NCBI GenBank assembly: GCA_963575745.1
Contig: CAUYUJ010017797.1
Span: forward strand, 26,253-90,252
Reading direction: 5' to 3'
DNA: 64,000 nt
Origin: Prorocentrum cordatum
Lineage: Eukaryota; Sar; Dinophyceae; Prorocentrales; Prorocentraceae
In this document: positions 40,377 through 50,260 of the stretch, one piece after another
Layout of the letters: each line of letters starts with the position of its first letter
How positions within the stretch are numbered: position 1 is the first letter of the stretch
Translations under genes and position numbers: made by a program
Notes under the pieces: model-generated
What the model was told of the DNA's origin: nothing
Database searches by the model: none
What the model saw: the letters and a program-made list of their open reading frames with translations, nothing else

Positions 40377-42530
40377 CTACGGTGCACTAGCTACCGCCCG
40401 TGTTGCCTCTGGCAACGTCTCTTCCCGCCGGGGCTGGGGTCTGCCCCGGACTCGCCGGGTTCCCAACCGCGACTCCTGCCCGTGAGATGCGAGCAGGCGC
40501 GGCCAGCTCAGCCACTCCGCGCCGCGATAGCCGAGCACGCGCGGCGCCCAAGCCTGCACGTCGCGTCCGCGGCGGACGCGGGCGCCCCACGACACCTGCG
40601 CCTTCGCCCACGCCTGGCTCCAACGCCCGGCCCGCGCGACCAGGGGCTGGGCGATCGCGCGGCGCCGCAACACGAAGGCGCCCCAATCCTCGTTCGGCGC
40701 CGGCCGGATGTCGAAGGTGATGGCAAAGAGCTTGCGCTGCAGGCGGTCGAGGCTGCTGGCGTACGTTCTCTGGTAAGGCCACCGCGAGAATCGATACTTA
40801 GCTATGCTCAATACGCCATTGGTCAGGAACCGGAGCTTCGCACCCTCGTTTGCCCGGCGCAGACCTTTATCCAGATTGCCGAAGAACGCTCGGAGCATCG
40901 CAGCCGTGGCCGCCGCGTAGCACGAGGTGATGCCACCACTGTTGTCAATTATGTGGCCCAGCGTCTTCATGGACTCCTTCTTGTCCCAGCTGTGCGCGAG
41001 ACTACGTTGTCGCGCCCGCCCTTGCAAATGAGGTATTCCCGGGAGTCCTCCCCGATCTGCAAGTTCCAGCGCCGACTGAACTGCTCCGCGCAATCGTCCT
41101 GAATGCGGATGGCGGCGGACGGATCCCGGGACGCTGCGAGGAGGTTGTCAACGAAAGATGCTAACCCTGTGCCTTCGAAGCCGAGGGACTGCCAGTATTG
41201 CATGCGCTGAGACGCCACGCCCAGCAGAGGGACGCGCCCGGCTGCGCCGGCGCTCTGGGAGCCAGTGCGCATACCGACGGCGCGGGCCCTCAGCGTTGCG
41301 AAAGCAGACCCCACGCTGAGCACGACGAGTGGGCAAGCATGCAACTTCACCAGGGTGGCGGCCTCGTCAGACGAACCGGTTTCGTCCCTAAGCCACCTGG
41401 CGACGCGAACCGCTCGCAGGGCGTCGTAGTACTTCCGCACATCCTGCTGGCAGGCGCAGCCCTTGGATTCGTCGTCCTTGCCTTTCTCGATGACGAGCGC
41501 CAGCGGATGAACGGCGTCTAACGTCTGGCGCCTGCTTGGCGCACTCCAGGTACGGCGAAATCGACGCGGCCGGCAAGACGCGGGCCGAGTACCTGTCGAC
41601 GATGTCGTGCACACGCTTTGCCAAGAGGTAGTCGACGACCGCCAGCACCACAGGCAAGGGAAGTATGGTGCGGACCTTGGTGGGCGGGATGGCTCCGGGG
41701 CGCTTCGCGCTCGCCCTGCCCAGGATGATAAGGCTGACCATTTCTTCTTGGCTTCTCGCGAGGTCGAAGAAAGCCTGGTGCACGGCGTCCGGCCGGGCCT
41801 CGTAGAGGAGCCGGAGGGCTGCGACCGTGATGCCGTTGTTGTCCATAACCGCTGCATGGCGGAGGCCCGCGAGCGCATCTGCAAGCTCTTTCTTGGAGAA
41901 GGTTATTCTGGCGTTGTCACATGACCGCAGGAAATCGTTCTGCACGCTCAAGAGGTGCGGGTTGCCGCACCGCCACAAAGCGCGGAACTCGGCCTCGATC
42001 ATGGAAGCCTACTCCTGGTGGGCGACGGTCTCACCTCCGTCTGGTGCTTGCATGGCTCGGAGCGGTAGAAGCTTCTTGGACTTCCAGTTCACCTTGCCTT
42101 CGTTCAGTCGTTGCGCTTGGCGGATCTGTCGAAGCGCGGTGGCCAAGTGACGCGGGCTGTATGCAGTTCCCTCCGAATCCATTGCTGCTGGCGCCTGTCT
42201 GTGGCCGCCCTGGCTCGGCGTCGTAGCTCTTTGACCGCTGGAGGTTCCCTGGTGCTCTGGCGGGCTGCGCATGCGCGGCTGTCGGCGCTCTCGTGCTGGA
42301 GCTGGGCGACCCAGGCCATGAGGTCAGCGGTGTTCTGGAAGGTCTGAGGCGCGTGTGTCTTCGCCCACGCGACGGCGGCCTGGCCGTCCCGGCATCTCCA
42401 CGTTGAGGGGCCCACGATCGTCCGTGTCGCCTGGCCAACGTCTGCGTAGGCAGCGATTGCTGCATGGTCCGAATAGAAATCTGTCTAGTAGCCGCGAGCG
42501 GCATGCACGCATCCATCCGAAGCGACATGG
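40377..42530 (-). pseudogene. LINE reverse transcriptase fragment, 5'-truncated and frameshifted
   Basis: The minus strand encodes several frames of one LINE RT. Upstream is KLLPLRAMQAPDGGE, then MIEAEFRALWRCGN. The finger/palm region reads LAGLRHAAVMDNNGITVAAL and PPTKVRTILPLPVVLAV. The palm continues DVRKYYDALRAV, RAVGMRTGSQSAGA and the catalytic-type box SFVDNLLAASRD. The thumb and C-terminal part reads KTLGHIIDNS and YRFSRWPYQRTYASSLDRLQ. The active box is FVDN, not YxDD. I recall Y/FVDN in related dinoflagellate LINEs, so this need not be a mutation. At least two frame changes (near 41540 and 41000) and absence of an endonuclease make it a dead copy. It is embedded between minisatellite blocks. 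Confidence 0.75.
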
Positions 42531-42534
42531 TCAG

Positions 42535-43507
42535 TCAGGGACGGCTGCGGACGTTAATGATGGGGTCGACACTGGCGTCGGCGCGGGCTCGCTGCGGGCG
42601 TTCATGCCGGCGTCGATGTTGTCGAGAGGGCTGGTTTCCATGCGGAGATGCGGGCGTGGGTGCTGGCGTCGATGCTGGAGTCGATGTTGGCGTTGGTGAT
42701 GGTGTAAATGCTGGCTCTGGTGTCGGAGTCGATGTCGTCTTCGATTATGGCGCTGATGCTGGGGTGCTGGCGCCGGCGCTGGCGTCGATGGCGAGGTCGG
42801 CACTGGGGTCGACGCTGACGTGGGCGCTGGAGTGAGCGCTGGTATCGGTGCTGATTTTGATGTCAGTCCGGGCGTCGATGCTAAAAAATCGGTGCTGGTG
42901 CCAATGCTGACGTCGTTGCTGGCTTCGTCAATGGCGTCGGTGGCGCTGATCCTCCTCCCCGATCGCCTCCTCGACCTCTTCAGCCATGACCTTCGCCCTC
43001 ATGATGGTCATCCGGCTTGGTGTCGGGTTCGGCGTCGGCACCAGAGTCGGAGCTGACTTGGGTCCTGGCGTCGGGCTCGGCGTCAACACCAGAGTGGACG
43101 CGGGTGCGAACGTCGGTCTGGCGGCAAGGTTCGGCCTGGCCCTCGGGGCGGTTTCTATGGACTGCCAGCCCGTCCCCCGCCCGTCAGGTACGGTCGCTGT
43201 TGCGGTGCTGCTGTTGGCGGCGCTGCTGGTCGCAGTCGTGGCGGTGCTCTTGCTGGTTGCAGTTGCGATGAGCAGCGCATGCGTCGGGTCAGGCGTCGAC
43301 CTTGGCTTCGGGCTGGGCGTCGAGCAGGGCGTCGGGCTGGGCGACGAGCTGGGCGTCGTGCTGGGCGTAAGGCCTGGAGTCCTGTTGGGCGTCGGGCTGG
43401 GCGTGGCAGTGGGCGCTTCGCTGCTGCCGGTCACCGTCGAGCTCGTCGCGGCGATGCTGCTGGTTGCAGCCGTGCTGGACAAATTGGCATTGCTGTTTAC
43501 CGTCGCG
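42535..43507. repeat. Minisatellite block 3 with paralogous segment P, copy 2
   Basis: gatgctggcgtc-type repeats run from 42550 to about 42940. Segment P copy 2 lies at 42940-43270. gggctgggcgtcg-type repeats run on to 43480. Confidence 0.7.
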
Positions 43508-44325
43508 CTACTCCTCCTCCGGATCCACCTCCTCTTCCGGCGCGGCCTCTGCCTCCGAGACGTCCGTCTCCTCAACGATGCTGGTCTCCGCGGCGCGACG
43601 GGCGGCCGAGGCCGGCAGAGCTGGCGCCATCTCGTTGCCAGCGAGGCCCCCGCCGTCCAGAGGTCGGCGAGGGGTAACGCGCGATGCCACCGAGCGTGGC
43701 CGCGGCGCCAGTTGACAGCCCGGGCCGGCCTCCGCCGCGCGCTGGTCCTCAGCCAGGTGCTTCGCGAGGCTGGCCTCGGCCTCGCATGCCTGGCGCGCCA
43801 CTGCAGTCTTCGCGGCCTCCACGGCTGCCTCCTCGAGGCGGGCCGCCGTCGGGCAGGCGACGCCAAGCGTGGGCGCGCGGGCGAAGTCGGTGCTCCTCTC
43901 GGCGGCGGCGTTGGTGTCGGAATGGGCGCTGACGTTGGTGCTGGTCGGAGGGCTGGGGCCCGTTGCTTTGGTCGGTGCTGGTGCTGGCGTCGACCTTGAA
44001 GTGGGCGTTGGCGTTGGCACGGGCGTGACGTTGCTGATCCCATCCTTTCTGATGCCAGGTCGCCGAGGTTGAACTTGAGGATGGCGGCCACCTCGGCCCA
44101 GTCCTTGGTGCTGATTGGGCGGCCGTGCCATGCGCCGCAGCCGAGGCGGGCGCAAGCCTTGCGCAAAGCGTTCCGTTCGCGGGGAGGCCCAGGGGTGAGC
44201 TTGGGGAGCCGGCCACCTGGATACCTCTCGAAGTGGGCGGCTGCCGCGGGCTGGCGGCAGGAGACAGGGGGGCGCGGGAGGCCCCCTGCCGCCTGCAGGT
44301 GCGTCGCGGGCGCTGCGGCCGCCAT
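43508..44325 (-). CDS. Retroposed gene behind a double relict spliced leader; product unknown
   Basis: ATG at 44325 lies 91 bases after the relict leaders and opens MAAAAPATHLQAAGG. The first part includes RKACARLGCGAWHGRPISTK and WAEVAAILKFNLGDL (to about 44050) and looks genuinely coding. The frame then crosses a gccaac minisatellite stretch. The coding character reappears in a second frame (RLEEAAVEAAKTAVARQACE) and ends with an acidic tail EEEVDPEEE at 43508. Either the minisatellite is an intron-like insert or the copy is frameshifted. No domain was recognised. The relict leaders imply that the ancestor was a trans-spliced mRNA that returned to the genome by reverse transcription. Confidence 0.5.
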
Positions 44326-44415
44326 CGCGAGGAGCCGCCGCCACGCTCGTCGCCGCCCGTCACGGGCCCGGCCTGCCTGCCCCCCGGCCGCGGGGGGCGT
44401 CCCCGCATACGGCGA

Positions 44416-44451
44416 CTTGAGCCAAAATGCATTGAGCCAAAATGTCTACGA
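44416..44451 (-). other. Tandem double relict of the dinoflagellate spliced leader
   Basis: Read on the minus strand: tcgtagacattttggctcaa, then tg, then cattttggctcaag. The outer copy keeps cgtag and cattttggctcaa. The inner copy is the 3' part of a leader (cattttggctcaag), truncated as known relict inner leaders are. Both are in the sense of the ORF starting at 44325. Confidence 0.8.
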
Positions 44452-44639
44452 TGTTCCACGGAAGCCGAATCCTATCAAAAGAACCCCGGACAACCCCGTC
44501 TACTGCTGATACCATGACGACGAGACGACCTGCCCAGGACAGCCCCTCGGACATCCCAGCGGGGAGCCAGACAACCCCACTAGACAACCCCCTTTGGACG
44601 AGCCTCCCCGGGCTTTGTCTTCCACAAGATGTGGTACGT

Positions 44640-44759
44640 ACTGAAGCGTCGTCCTCCTCCTCCTTTCCCTCCTTTCCCTCCTCCTTTTCCTCCCCCTTTC
44701 CTCCTCCTCTTCCTCCTTCTCATCATCACCATCATCATCATCATCAACAACAACGACAA

Positions 44760-44797
<38 letters not shown>

Positions 44798-45060
44798 ACA
44801 ACAACATCATCATTATCCCCATCCTCCTCCTCATCCTCCTCCTCCGCTCACCCCTCTTCATCATTATCCTCCTCCTCCCCCTCATCCTTTCCTCCTCGTC
44901 CTTGCCCCTCTCCTCCTCATCCTCACTGCCACCATTAACGGCCATTGTCGTCTCCCTCAGCCTCATCATCAGATTTCTCGTCATCAGCATCGCCACCCCA
45001 ATCCCCATCATACCCATCAGTCGTCGTCGTCGTCGTCGTCATCGTCATCATCATCGTCGT

Positions 45061-45109
<49 letters not shown>

Positions 45110-45312
45110 GATCATCATCATCACCATCAGCATCATCATCACCTTCATCTTGTTCATCATCATCATCAACACCACCATGATTATCATCATCATTATCATC
45201 ATCGTCATCATCGTCGTCGTCTTCATCAACATCATCATCATCATCATCATCATCCACATCATCATCATCGCCATCACCATCACCATCAGCACCATCAGCA
45301 CCATCACCATCA

Positions 45313-45343
<31 letters not shown>

Positions 45344-45376
45344 CATCACCACCATTATCATCATCATCACCACCAC

Positions 45377-45412
<36 letters not shown>

Positions 45413-45658
45413 TGTCATCATCATGATCATCATCATCAGCATCATCGTCGTCGTCAAAATCATGATCATCATCATGATCAGCATCATCATAAATAATCAT
45501 CAGTATCCCCATTCTCCTCCTCCTCCTCATCCTCCTCCTCCGCTCACCCCTCTTCATCATTATTCTCAACCCCCCCATCATCCTTTCCTCCTCGTCCTTG
45601 CCCCTCTCCTCCTCATCCTCACTGCCACCATTAACTACCATTGTCATCTCCCTCAGCC

Positions 45659-45694
<36 letters not shown>

Positions 45695-46131
45695 GCATCA
45701 TCATCATCATCACTATCATCATCGTCATCGTCGTGACCGTCGTAATCGTGATTGCCGTCATCATCGTCATCGTCACTGTGATCGTCATCATCATCACCAT
45801 CAGCATCATGACCATGACCATGACCATCACCATCGCCATCGCCATTATCATCATCATCGTCATCATCATCAACATCAGCAGCAGCATGAGCATCAGTGCC
45901 ATCGTCCCCAGTGTCATCATCAGTATCATCATCGCCATCACCATCACCATCACCATCACCATCACAATCAACATCATCATTAGAATTATCATCCTCATCA
46001 TCGTCATCATCACCGCCATCGCCATCAGGAAAAACATAGTCGTGATCCTCGTGATCATGATGATCTCCATCGTTACCTTCGTCATCTTCACTTCCGTCAC
46101 CATATTTCCTCCTCCTCCTCCTCCTCCCATT
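44640..46131. repeat. TCC and ATC/CAT microsatellite field
   Basis: Two similar halves (44640-45120 and 45500-45700) each hold TCC-rich sequence, a short unique stretch (cctcatcctcactgccacca, ttaac) and then (ATC)n. The field continues to 46130. All long frames here are poly-H, poly-S, poly-M or poly-D repeats. Confidence 0.9.
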
Positions 46132-47205
46132 TTATCCCCCCAATCCTTCTCCGCCGTCTCCCGATCCCCGCCTCTCACCGCAATTACGACAAGAACAAAC
46201 ACAAGAGTCCGCAGCACGGAAATCCCTAAGGCTACGCACCCGTTCGGCTTTCTCAGTCCGACTTTTCCTCCTCCTCCTCCTCCTCCTCCTCCAGCGAATT
46301 TTGGAAAGTCCCACGCTCGCCTCGCCACTGTCCATATGTGTATGAACTAGCTCGCCCGCCTCGCCGCGGTCCATCATGCCCTTCCTCCTGTCCGCCCTGG
46401 ACGCGACGTTCTGTATCAGGGTGATGCCGAAATCGAACAGGCCGTGCAGAACGACCGACGGCATAACGACACACAGCAGCGAGCTGCCAGGCCCACCGGA
46501 TGGGAACATCCTCCGGGCCAGGCCAAGCCCAATCAGGCCCGTCCACATCATGTGAAGGTTCGACGACAGAGCGCGAGCGAATACCACTTCCACCGGGCTT
46601 TCCTGAGGCATCCTGTCACTCGGCGAGAAAACGTACTTCATATTCTCCAGACACTCGAAGCCAGCCCCCCCCGCCAGCGAGCAAAGCAGCACGTGATACG
46701 GGGTAGGCGCCAGTTTGAACCACCCGCAGAAGACACGACTGGTGTTTGCTGGAAGACATCCAAAACAAGTCTCGGGCAGATCGCCCAGGCTCTTTCGCAG
46801 TCGGAGAAACAACCAGATAGCCTTGCCAGTTTCCTCAATCAGCCCTGGAGTCAGAATCCACATCCCTGCCACTGATATTCCACATGTCACCGTCATTGGA
46901 CGAGGAAACGGTTGACCTGCGATCGTGTAGCCAACGTCGAAGTTCCCAGCGGTGCAGGAAGGGGAGATCATCTGCCACGCCATTTCCTCCAAAATTTCGA
47001 AAAACGCTGCGTATGCGCAGCCCAGGATCGCCCCCGAGAGGAAGAAATTTGCCATGAGGCCTGGATGCACACCATTCCGCTTCCCAAGCCGACCCCAGGC
47101 CCATATAAGCAGAATCGCCGACGGCAGCCAGCACATGGTGTAGCACACCAAGACATCCAACAGACTCTCCCGCGACCCCTGTAGGAAGAGGATGAGAACA
47201 CGCAA
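46132..47205 (-). CDS. PrsW-type glutamic intramembrane protease
   Basis: The ATG at 47205 opens a 357-codon frame with about seven hydrophobic segments (roughly residues 16-38, 51-70, 107-135, 168-182, 212-230, 243-262). Family motifs are in order: LIEETGKA (Glu124, Glu125) in a membrane segment, AGFECLENMKY (Glu184/Glu187), NLHMMWTGLIGLGL (His218) and VVLHGLFDFG (His254, Asp258). These match the EExxK, FxxxEN, H and HxxxD/N motifs of PrsW/CPBP-related membrane proteases, so proteolysis within a membrane is the inferred role. After residue 300 the frame enters a (GGA)n tract coding poly-R, which is probably intron or 3' non-coding sequence. The true C-terminus is therefore uncertain. No relict leader is seen upstream. 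Confidence 0.78.
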   Translation of the reverse strand: MRVLILFLQGSRESLLDVLVCYTMCWLPSAILLIWAWGRLGKRNGVHPGLMANFFLSGAILGCAYAAFFEILEEMAWQMISPSCTAGNFDVGYTIAGQPFPRPMTVTCGISVAGMWILTPGLIEETGKAIWLFLRLRKSLGDLPETCFGCLPANTSRVFCGWFKLAPTPYHVLLCSLAGGAGFECLENMKYVFSPSDRMPQESPVEVVFARALSSNLHMMWTGLIGLGLARRMFPSGGPGSSLLCVVMPSVVLHGLFDFGITLIQNVASRADRRKGMMDRGEAGELVHTHMDSGEASVGLSKIRWRRRRRRRRKSRTEKAERVRSLRDFRAADSCVCSCRNCGERRGSGDGGEGLGG

Positions 47206-47241
47206 GAGGAGCTTGGTAGGATCATGGATACACCCTGCGAA

Positions 47242-47384
47242 ATGCTTAAGAGATCATGGGTTAAGAAACTCATAGTCTCAGAACTTGAATAAAAACCCAA
47301 ATTTCTATTACAAATCTTGGGATTTACATTGAAACATTAAGAATCATCGAGACTCTGGCCGAAAACTTGGGTTTTCTTAAGCAT
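47242..47384. repeat. 143-bp inverted-repeat element upstream of the PrsW gene
   Basis: atgcttaaga (47242-47251) is mirrored at 47375-47384. Inside, aaaaccc (about 47291) faces gggtttt (about 47369). It is A+T-richer than its surroundings and has no ORF. Confidence 0.5.
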
Positions 47385-47724
47385 CGCCTAAGGTGTACAA
47401 GCGTGAGCTTAAGCACCAGGATGAACCAAGGCGGGAGAGCAAGCACGGGCAAACACAAAGGCATGAGCAGCAGCACGAGCACAACAGCGCGGACGAAAAC
47501 GATAACGAAAACGACAAATCCGATTACGAATGCGCGGGCGTACATGAGTACGGGTGCTAGTGCAAGCACGACTACGAATACGAACATGGGAGTTCATTTT
47601 TGATACCGGCATGTGACAGAGTCTGAACAGGTGTACAAGCACGACTGCGAGTAGAGTGTACAACGACTGGGAGTACGACACATGAGTATGGACGTAAGCA
47701 TTCGGAATATTATGGCCATACCTA
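47385..47724. other. Spacer with acgag-rich low-complexity sequence
   Basis: gagcacgac/cgaatacga-like degenerate sequence. No gene seen. Confidence 0.5.
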
Positions 47725-48895
47725 ACAATTATCCTGGCGAAGGACCCAACCATGTGCAGTTGTGAGTACCGTCGTTGCGGATATCGCCTGCGGGGGATCT
47801 CCCCATGGGGCCATGAAGCATGCGAAGGGGGTGCCAATGAGAGGCGGGGCCACCATGTGGGCGCTGCCACTGGTGCTTTAGGCGGAACGCACTACGGGGC
47901 CGCGAAAAGTGTGAGGGGTGCGCCACAATGGGGCGGGGCCGCCACTGGGCCCTTCGGTGCAGCTCCCTATGAGGCCACGAAGCGCTGTGCTGGGCGGGGG
48001 TGACGCATGCGAACACTGCCACTGGGGTCTTCGGTGGAGCTCCCTAGGGCCACGAAACGCTGCGCTCGGTGGGGAACCGCATGCGAGTGCGTCCACTGTG
48101 TCCTTCGGAGGAGCTCCCCATGGGGCCACGAAACGTTGTACTGGCTGGGGGGTGACGCATGTGGACGGTGCCACTGGGGCCTTCGGTGGAGCTCCGCATG
48201 GGGCCCCGAAACGCTGTACTGGGTGGGGGGTGACGCATGCAGGCGGTGCCACTGGGGCCTTCGGTGGAGCTCCCCATGGGGCCACGAAGCGCTGTACTGG
48301 GTGGGGGAACCGCATGCGGGCGGGGCCGCTGGGGCCTTCGGTGGAGCTCCCCAGGGGGCCACGCAACGCTGTGCTGGCTGGGGGGGTGACGCATGTGGAC
48401 GGTGTCACTGGGGCCATGGGGCCACGAAACGCTGTACTGGGTGGAGGTGACGCATGCGGGCGGTGCCACTGGGGCCTTCGGTGGAGCTCCCCCATGGGGC
48501 CACGCAACGCCGTGCTGGCTGGGGGGTGACGCATGCGAGCGGTGTCGCTGGGGCCTTCGATGGAGCTCCCTAAGGGAACACGAAGAGCTGTACTGGGTGG
48601 GGGTGACGCATGCGGTGCCTCTGGGGCCTTCGGTGGAGCTCCCTATGGGACCACGAAGCGCTGTACAAGGTGGGGGTGACGCATGCGGGCGGTAGGACTT
48701 GGGCCTTCGGTTGAGCTCCCTATGGGGCCACGACACTTGTCAGGGGTGTGCTGAAACGGGTGATGATGATGATAATGGAGGAGAGAGGAGGAGGGGGAGG
48801 AGGATGGAATGAATGAATGAATGAAGGAAGGAAGGAAGGAAGAACGCGGGGACCGTCTCTTCAAAACGAGAACCCAACACCACAGTATGGTTGGG
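47725..48895 (+). repeat. Minisatellite element M, locus 1 (units of about 75-78 bp)
   Basis: About a dozen units contain ccactggggccttcggtgga and gctcc, ccacgaa. The head carries gaaggacccaaccat and the tail carries gtctcttcaaaacgag. Head and tail recur at 61060-61640 around fewer, 90-bp units. Confidence 0.8.
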
Positions 48896-49924
48896 AAAAA
48901 AACATGATGGTCGTGAGAGTGCGTACGCGCACGAAAACTAAGAGTACGGGCTTACGTACGAGTGCGATAGTAAGCCTGAGTATGTGCACTGACGAGTACT
49001 TCGTTAAAGAACATGGTCGGATAGAAGTGCGAAGATGCATGCGAATCTGAGCGCGAAGATGAGACCGTCCTTGTGAAATCACGACCACAAATAAGACGAG
49101 GACTACGGCTGATACTACCAAAACAAACAAAGGGCGGCGCCGCGGGCGCCCCCAAGGGTGAGCGAGCAACGACATATGTACATGTACGCCCTCCGCGGTC
49201 TCGAGTGCAAGAACGTCCTCGTTCAAACGCACTCCAGGGGAAGCTAACCGCGTACGTGTACATATGTTGCTGGCCTCTGAAGGGGTCCAGCGCCGATCTG
49301 AGAAATCCGCGCGGATCTTGGAAAATCAATATTTATGCCATGTGGGTCTGCGACGGCCGCGTAATCCTGCCGTTGCCGGGTGGCCTCGAAGGGCTCTCGG
49401 GTCATGACTCGGCCCCCTGGCGGCCGCTCGGGGGGGATCTGGGCACCCCAGGAACGCCCTCGGCGAGGCGCAGCTGCTGGAGAGCACGAGGGGCAACGTC
49501 AGGGGGGAGCCTGCTCCTGGGCTCATGGGGGGAACATCGGCCCGGAATCGGCGGTGCATCGCCGATCGATCGGCGATGGCCCTTGTCGGCGATCAGTGGG
49601 CGATTGGGGGTCGGTGTGTGTGTGTGTGTGTGCCCCCTGAGCTCATCCCCCTCCCAACGCTGGCCCTGGGAACACCCCGAGACGAGAAAACCCTCCCAAA
49701 CCTCTGAAAACGCACGAACGCGGCCAAGTACAGCCCCTACCGATGACGTCCGACGAGGAGACCGACGAGGAGACCTCGAGCATCCACAGCAGGGGGGCCC
49801 CGAAGAGCACGGCGACGGCGCTGAGAGCCCTGCCGCGCCCGCCGAGCAACTCCCTGCCGAACGACTCGGTGGGTTCCCGGGCCGGCCCGGGCGCGGCCGC
49901 CGTGCCCCAGGCGCTCGCAGAGGT
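48896..49924. other. Spacer, no gene recognised; contains a 22-bp perfect palindrome
   Basis: catcgccgatc followed directly by its complement lies at 49557-49578. Also present is a (TG)n tract at 49612-49632. Confidence 0.5.
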
Positions 49925-49958
49925 GCCTGGCGACGACGACGACGACCTACGACGTACG

Positions 49959-49994
<36 letters not shown>

Positions 49995-50260
49995 CTACGA
50001 CGACGACGCCAACGACGATGACGAAGATGACGACGACGACGGCAACGACGACGACCTACGACGACAACGACGACGACGACAGCAACGACGGCGACGGCGG
50101 CGACGGCGACAACGACGACTTCCTCCTGCTCCTGCTCCTGCCCCTGCCCCTGCTAGTCCTGAACATTTTTCTCCTCCTCCTCCTCCTCCTCCTCCTCCTC
50201 CTCCTCCTCCTCCTCCTCCTCCTCCCCCTCCCACCCGCCCTCCTCCTCCCCGCCCTCCTC
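49925..50260. repeat. GAC array followed by CTC array
   Basis: (GAC)n with gacctac interruptions runs to about 50120. (CTC)n lies at about 50170-50230. Confidence 0.9.

Noticed and set aside
36607-43507. Long ORFs rich in AGVDAG, ASTDAS or SMLASVLAS
   Set aside because: The 12-base-type unit keeps frames open on both strands. No protein motif beyond the repeat itself.
44640-46131. Poly-His, poly-Ser, poly-Met and poly-Asp ORFs
   Set aside because: Direct translations of ATC and TCC microsatellites.
49557-49578. 22-bp perfect palindrome as a regulatory site
   Set aside because: Single occurrence with no gene nearby. Noted in the spacer entry only.
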